Source: Pigoraptor chileana
Taxonomy: Eukaryota > Opisthokonta > Filasterea
NCBI GenBank assembly: GCA_943704495.1
Contig: CALSCR010000646.1
Location: 1 to 21,024 of the forward strand
Direction: 5' to 3'
DNA: 21,024 bases
Positions 20,007 to 21,024 of this stretch are shown piece after piece (position 1 is the first letter of the stretch; every line of letters starts with the position of its first letter). A program made the translations under genes and the position numbers. The notes under the pieces were generated by a model. That model saw nothing but the letters and a program-made list of their open reading frames with translations. It was not told the origin of the DNA and searched no databases.

Positions 20007-20561
20007 TCTGTCAGCGTCTTCCGGTTCAAAGGCGCTGATCAGGTGGCGCGGGTTCGTGGCGGGGTCGCGGACTATTGTCACGTGGACCCCTTCTTCTCAG
20101 TCTCGGATTGTGTCGGGACTCGGACCGCCGGGGTAACTCTGGGACTGGCTCTCAATTGTTTTGCGGAGGTTCAGTGAATAATTCAAGCGACGAGGGATGG
20201 GGGTCATCTGGGTATTGTACACTTAAAGTAAAATACACTTCATATGGTTCGTCATAGTTAGTTATGGTATCTAACAAGAGGATTCACAACGTCGACGCAA
20301 TCATCGTCTTTGGTTGGATGTTGCGGGGTTGGATGGGCTGGCCTCTTCTCGCCGCAGCAACCCTGCGAAGGGGATGAGGGGAGGGAATCCCGATTAGGAA
20401 TGGTTACCGTAGTAACCCGATGCAGATTCATTCGGAATGATGCCATCAATGTCCACAATAGGGATGGTCGCGTAGAATAAAGTCCATATATGGGTATACC
20501 CGTCCAGTCAGGGCCCTAAGTAGAATTCCCATTACTTGGCAAACCGAGAGTTCAGCCCGAC

Positions 20562-20581
20562 GGGTACTGAGCTTAGTACCC
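20562..20581. repeat. 20-bp near-perfect palindrome
   Basis: GGGTACTGAGCTTAGTACCC pairs at 18 of 20 positions around a central AGCT. A smaller inverted repeat (GGTTAC, four-base loop, GTAACC) is at 20402-20417, GGGTATACCC is at 20492-20501 and CACTGACTCAGTG is at 20786-20798. They may be protein-binding sites or hairpins in the promoter region. Confidence 0.45.
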
Positions 20582-20675
20582 TTGTTCGATCACTCGGGCC
20601 GGCACTGACGATGAGCAAGGGTCAGTCGGCTGCGATGAGTTGGCTTCAGAACCTGATCCACAGTGTTTGAATGTG

Positions 20676-20894
20676 GTAAAGACAGTTGTGGGGACCCGAT
20701 AACAGAGAATGCCCTGACACGGCTGAGTGGCCGTCGGCACGGATTCTCAGTGATTCTGGCTGTCAGTGCAGGCACCGGCGGCGGCCACTGACTCAGTGCC
20801 GGGCGGCCGAGGCGCCCCGGCCGGACTGTCATGTAGTGACGGCGGCGGCTCCATAAACAGCAGCCGGCCGCGAATGGGACAAAGTGCACAAAGT
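20676..20894 (-). pseudogene. Decayed partial copy of repeat-protein exon 1
   Basis: The plus-strand 19-mer ataacagagaatgccctga occurs at both 19830-19848 (in exon 1) and 20699-20717. The similarity continues on one side (gtagagacagtcgcggggac against gtaaagacagttgtggggac). A second shared block, encoding CALCP, lies at about 19930-19948 and 20877-20894. The order and strand are the same, but the gap between the blocks is about 80 bases longer in this copy. The frame between them is interrupted, and no signal peptide core or downstream module is seen. Confidence 0.6.
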
Positions 20895-20961
20895 CGGGAG
20901 CTGACGTGGACCCACGCGCCAGACAGCACCGGCTCAGGGGGTGGGTGGCTGAATCAATTCC

Positions 20962-20979
20962 CCGCCTGACGTCAGGCGG
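20962..20979. promoter_or_regulatory. 18-bp perfect palindrome centred on TGACGTCA
   Basis: CCGCCTGACGTCAGGCGG is its own reverse complement. Its core, TGACGTCA, is the full CRE/ATF-type site bound by bZIP dimers in eukaryotes. It lies upstream of the decayed exon copy and about 960 bp upstream of the repeat-protein start. Regulatory function is inferred. Confidence 0.4.
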
Positions 20980-21024
20980 TTTGCGGCACTGGCTGCGGCC
21001 GAAGCATTATATCTCCACTCTTTT

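Larger units (their letters stand above)
20007..21024. other. Upstream region of the repeat protein with a decayed exon-1 copy and palindromes
   Basis: About 1 kb with no convincing intact gene. The first part should hold the repeat-protein promoter. From about 20676 to 20894 the minus strand resembles part of exon 1 of that gene. Several palindromes lie between 20402 and 20979. Short open frames on both strands look random. Confidence 0.5.

Overview
This is nuclear DNA from a eukaryote, most likely a unicellular protist. The genes are split by GT-AG introns of about 160-380 bp with consistent reading phases. Many introns carry CA/TG and GA/CT microsatellites. The standard genetic code fits (TAG and TGA end complete genes). 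I cannot name the species; a free-living holozoan, apusomonad or similar protist is a guess from the protein types.

Four genes lie head to tail, all on the minus strand. (1) 4570 down to the left edge: an 11-exon SH3-DH-PH protein, a Rho-family GTPase exchange factor with a PIX-like domain order, running into a 27-residue polyglutamine tract and leaving the window unfinished. (2) 8060-5928: a 710-residue alpha/beta hydrolase of the mainly bacterial 'Abhydrolase_10' type, with essentially its whole body in one exon. (3) 11570-8639: a three-exon integral membrane protein of unknown family, about 861 residues, with a signal/anchor segment and about six further membrane spans. (4) 20006-12562: a three-exon secreted protein of about 2285 residues. 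It is built from two kinds of degenerate repeat modules and has fibronectin-III-like segments near each end.

The DNA between genes is AT-richer and low in coding signal: 4571-5927, 8229-8638, 11571-12561 and 20007-21024. The last holds a decayed copy of part of exon 1 of gene 4 and a set of palindromes, including an 18-bp palindrome centred on TGACGTCA. I see no RNA genes, CRISPR arrays or clear transposons.

The genes do not form an obvious pathway. Genes 3 and 4 are both surface or secreted products. Gene 1 is a cytoplasmic regulator of the actin cytoskeleton, and gene 2 is probably an esterase-like enzyme. The most noteworthy items are the modular repeat protein, the intron architecture (CA-rich sequence before acceptors, sometimes with complementary TG after donors) and the bacterial-type single-exon hydrolase.
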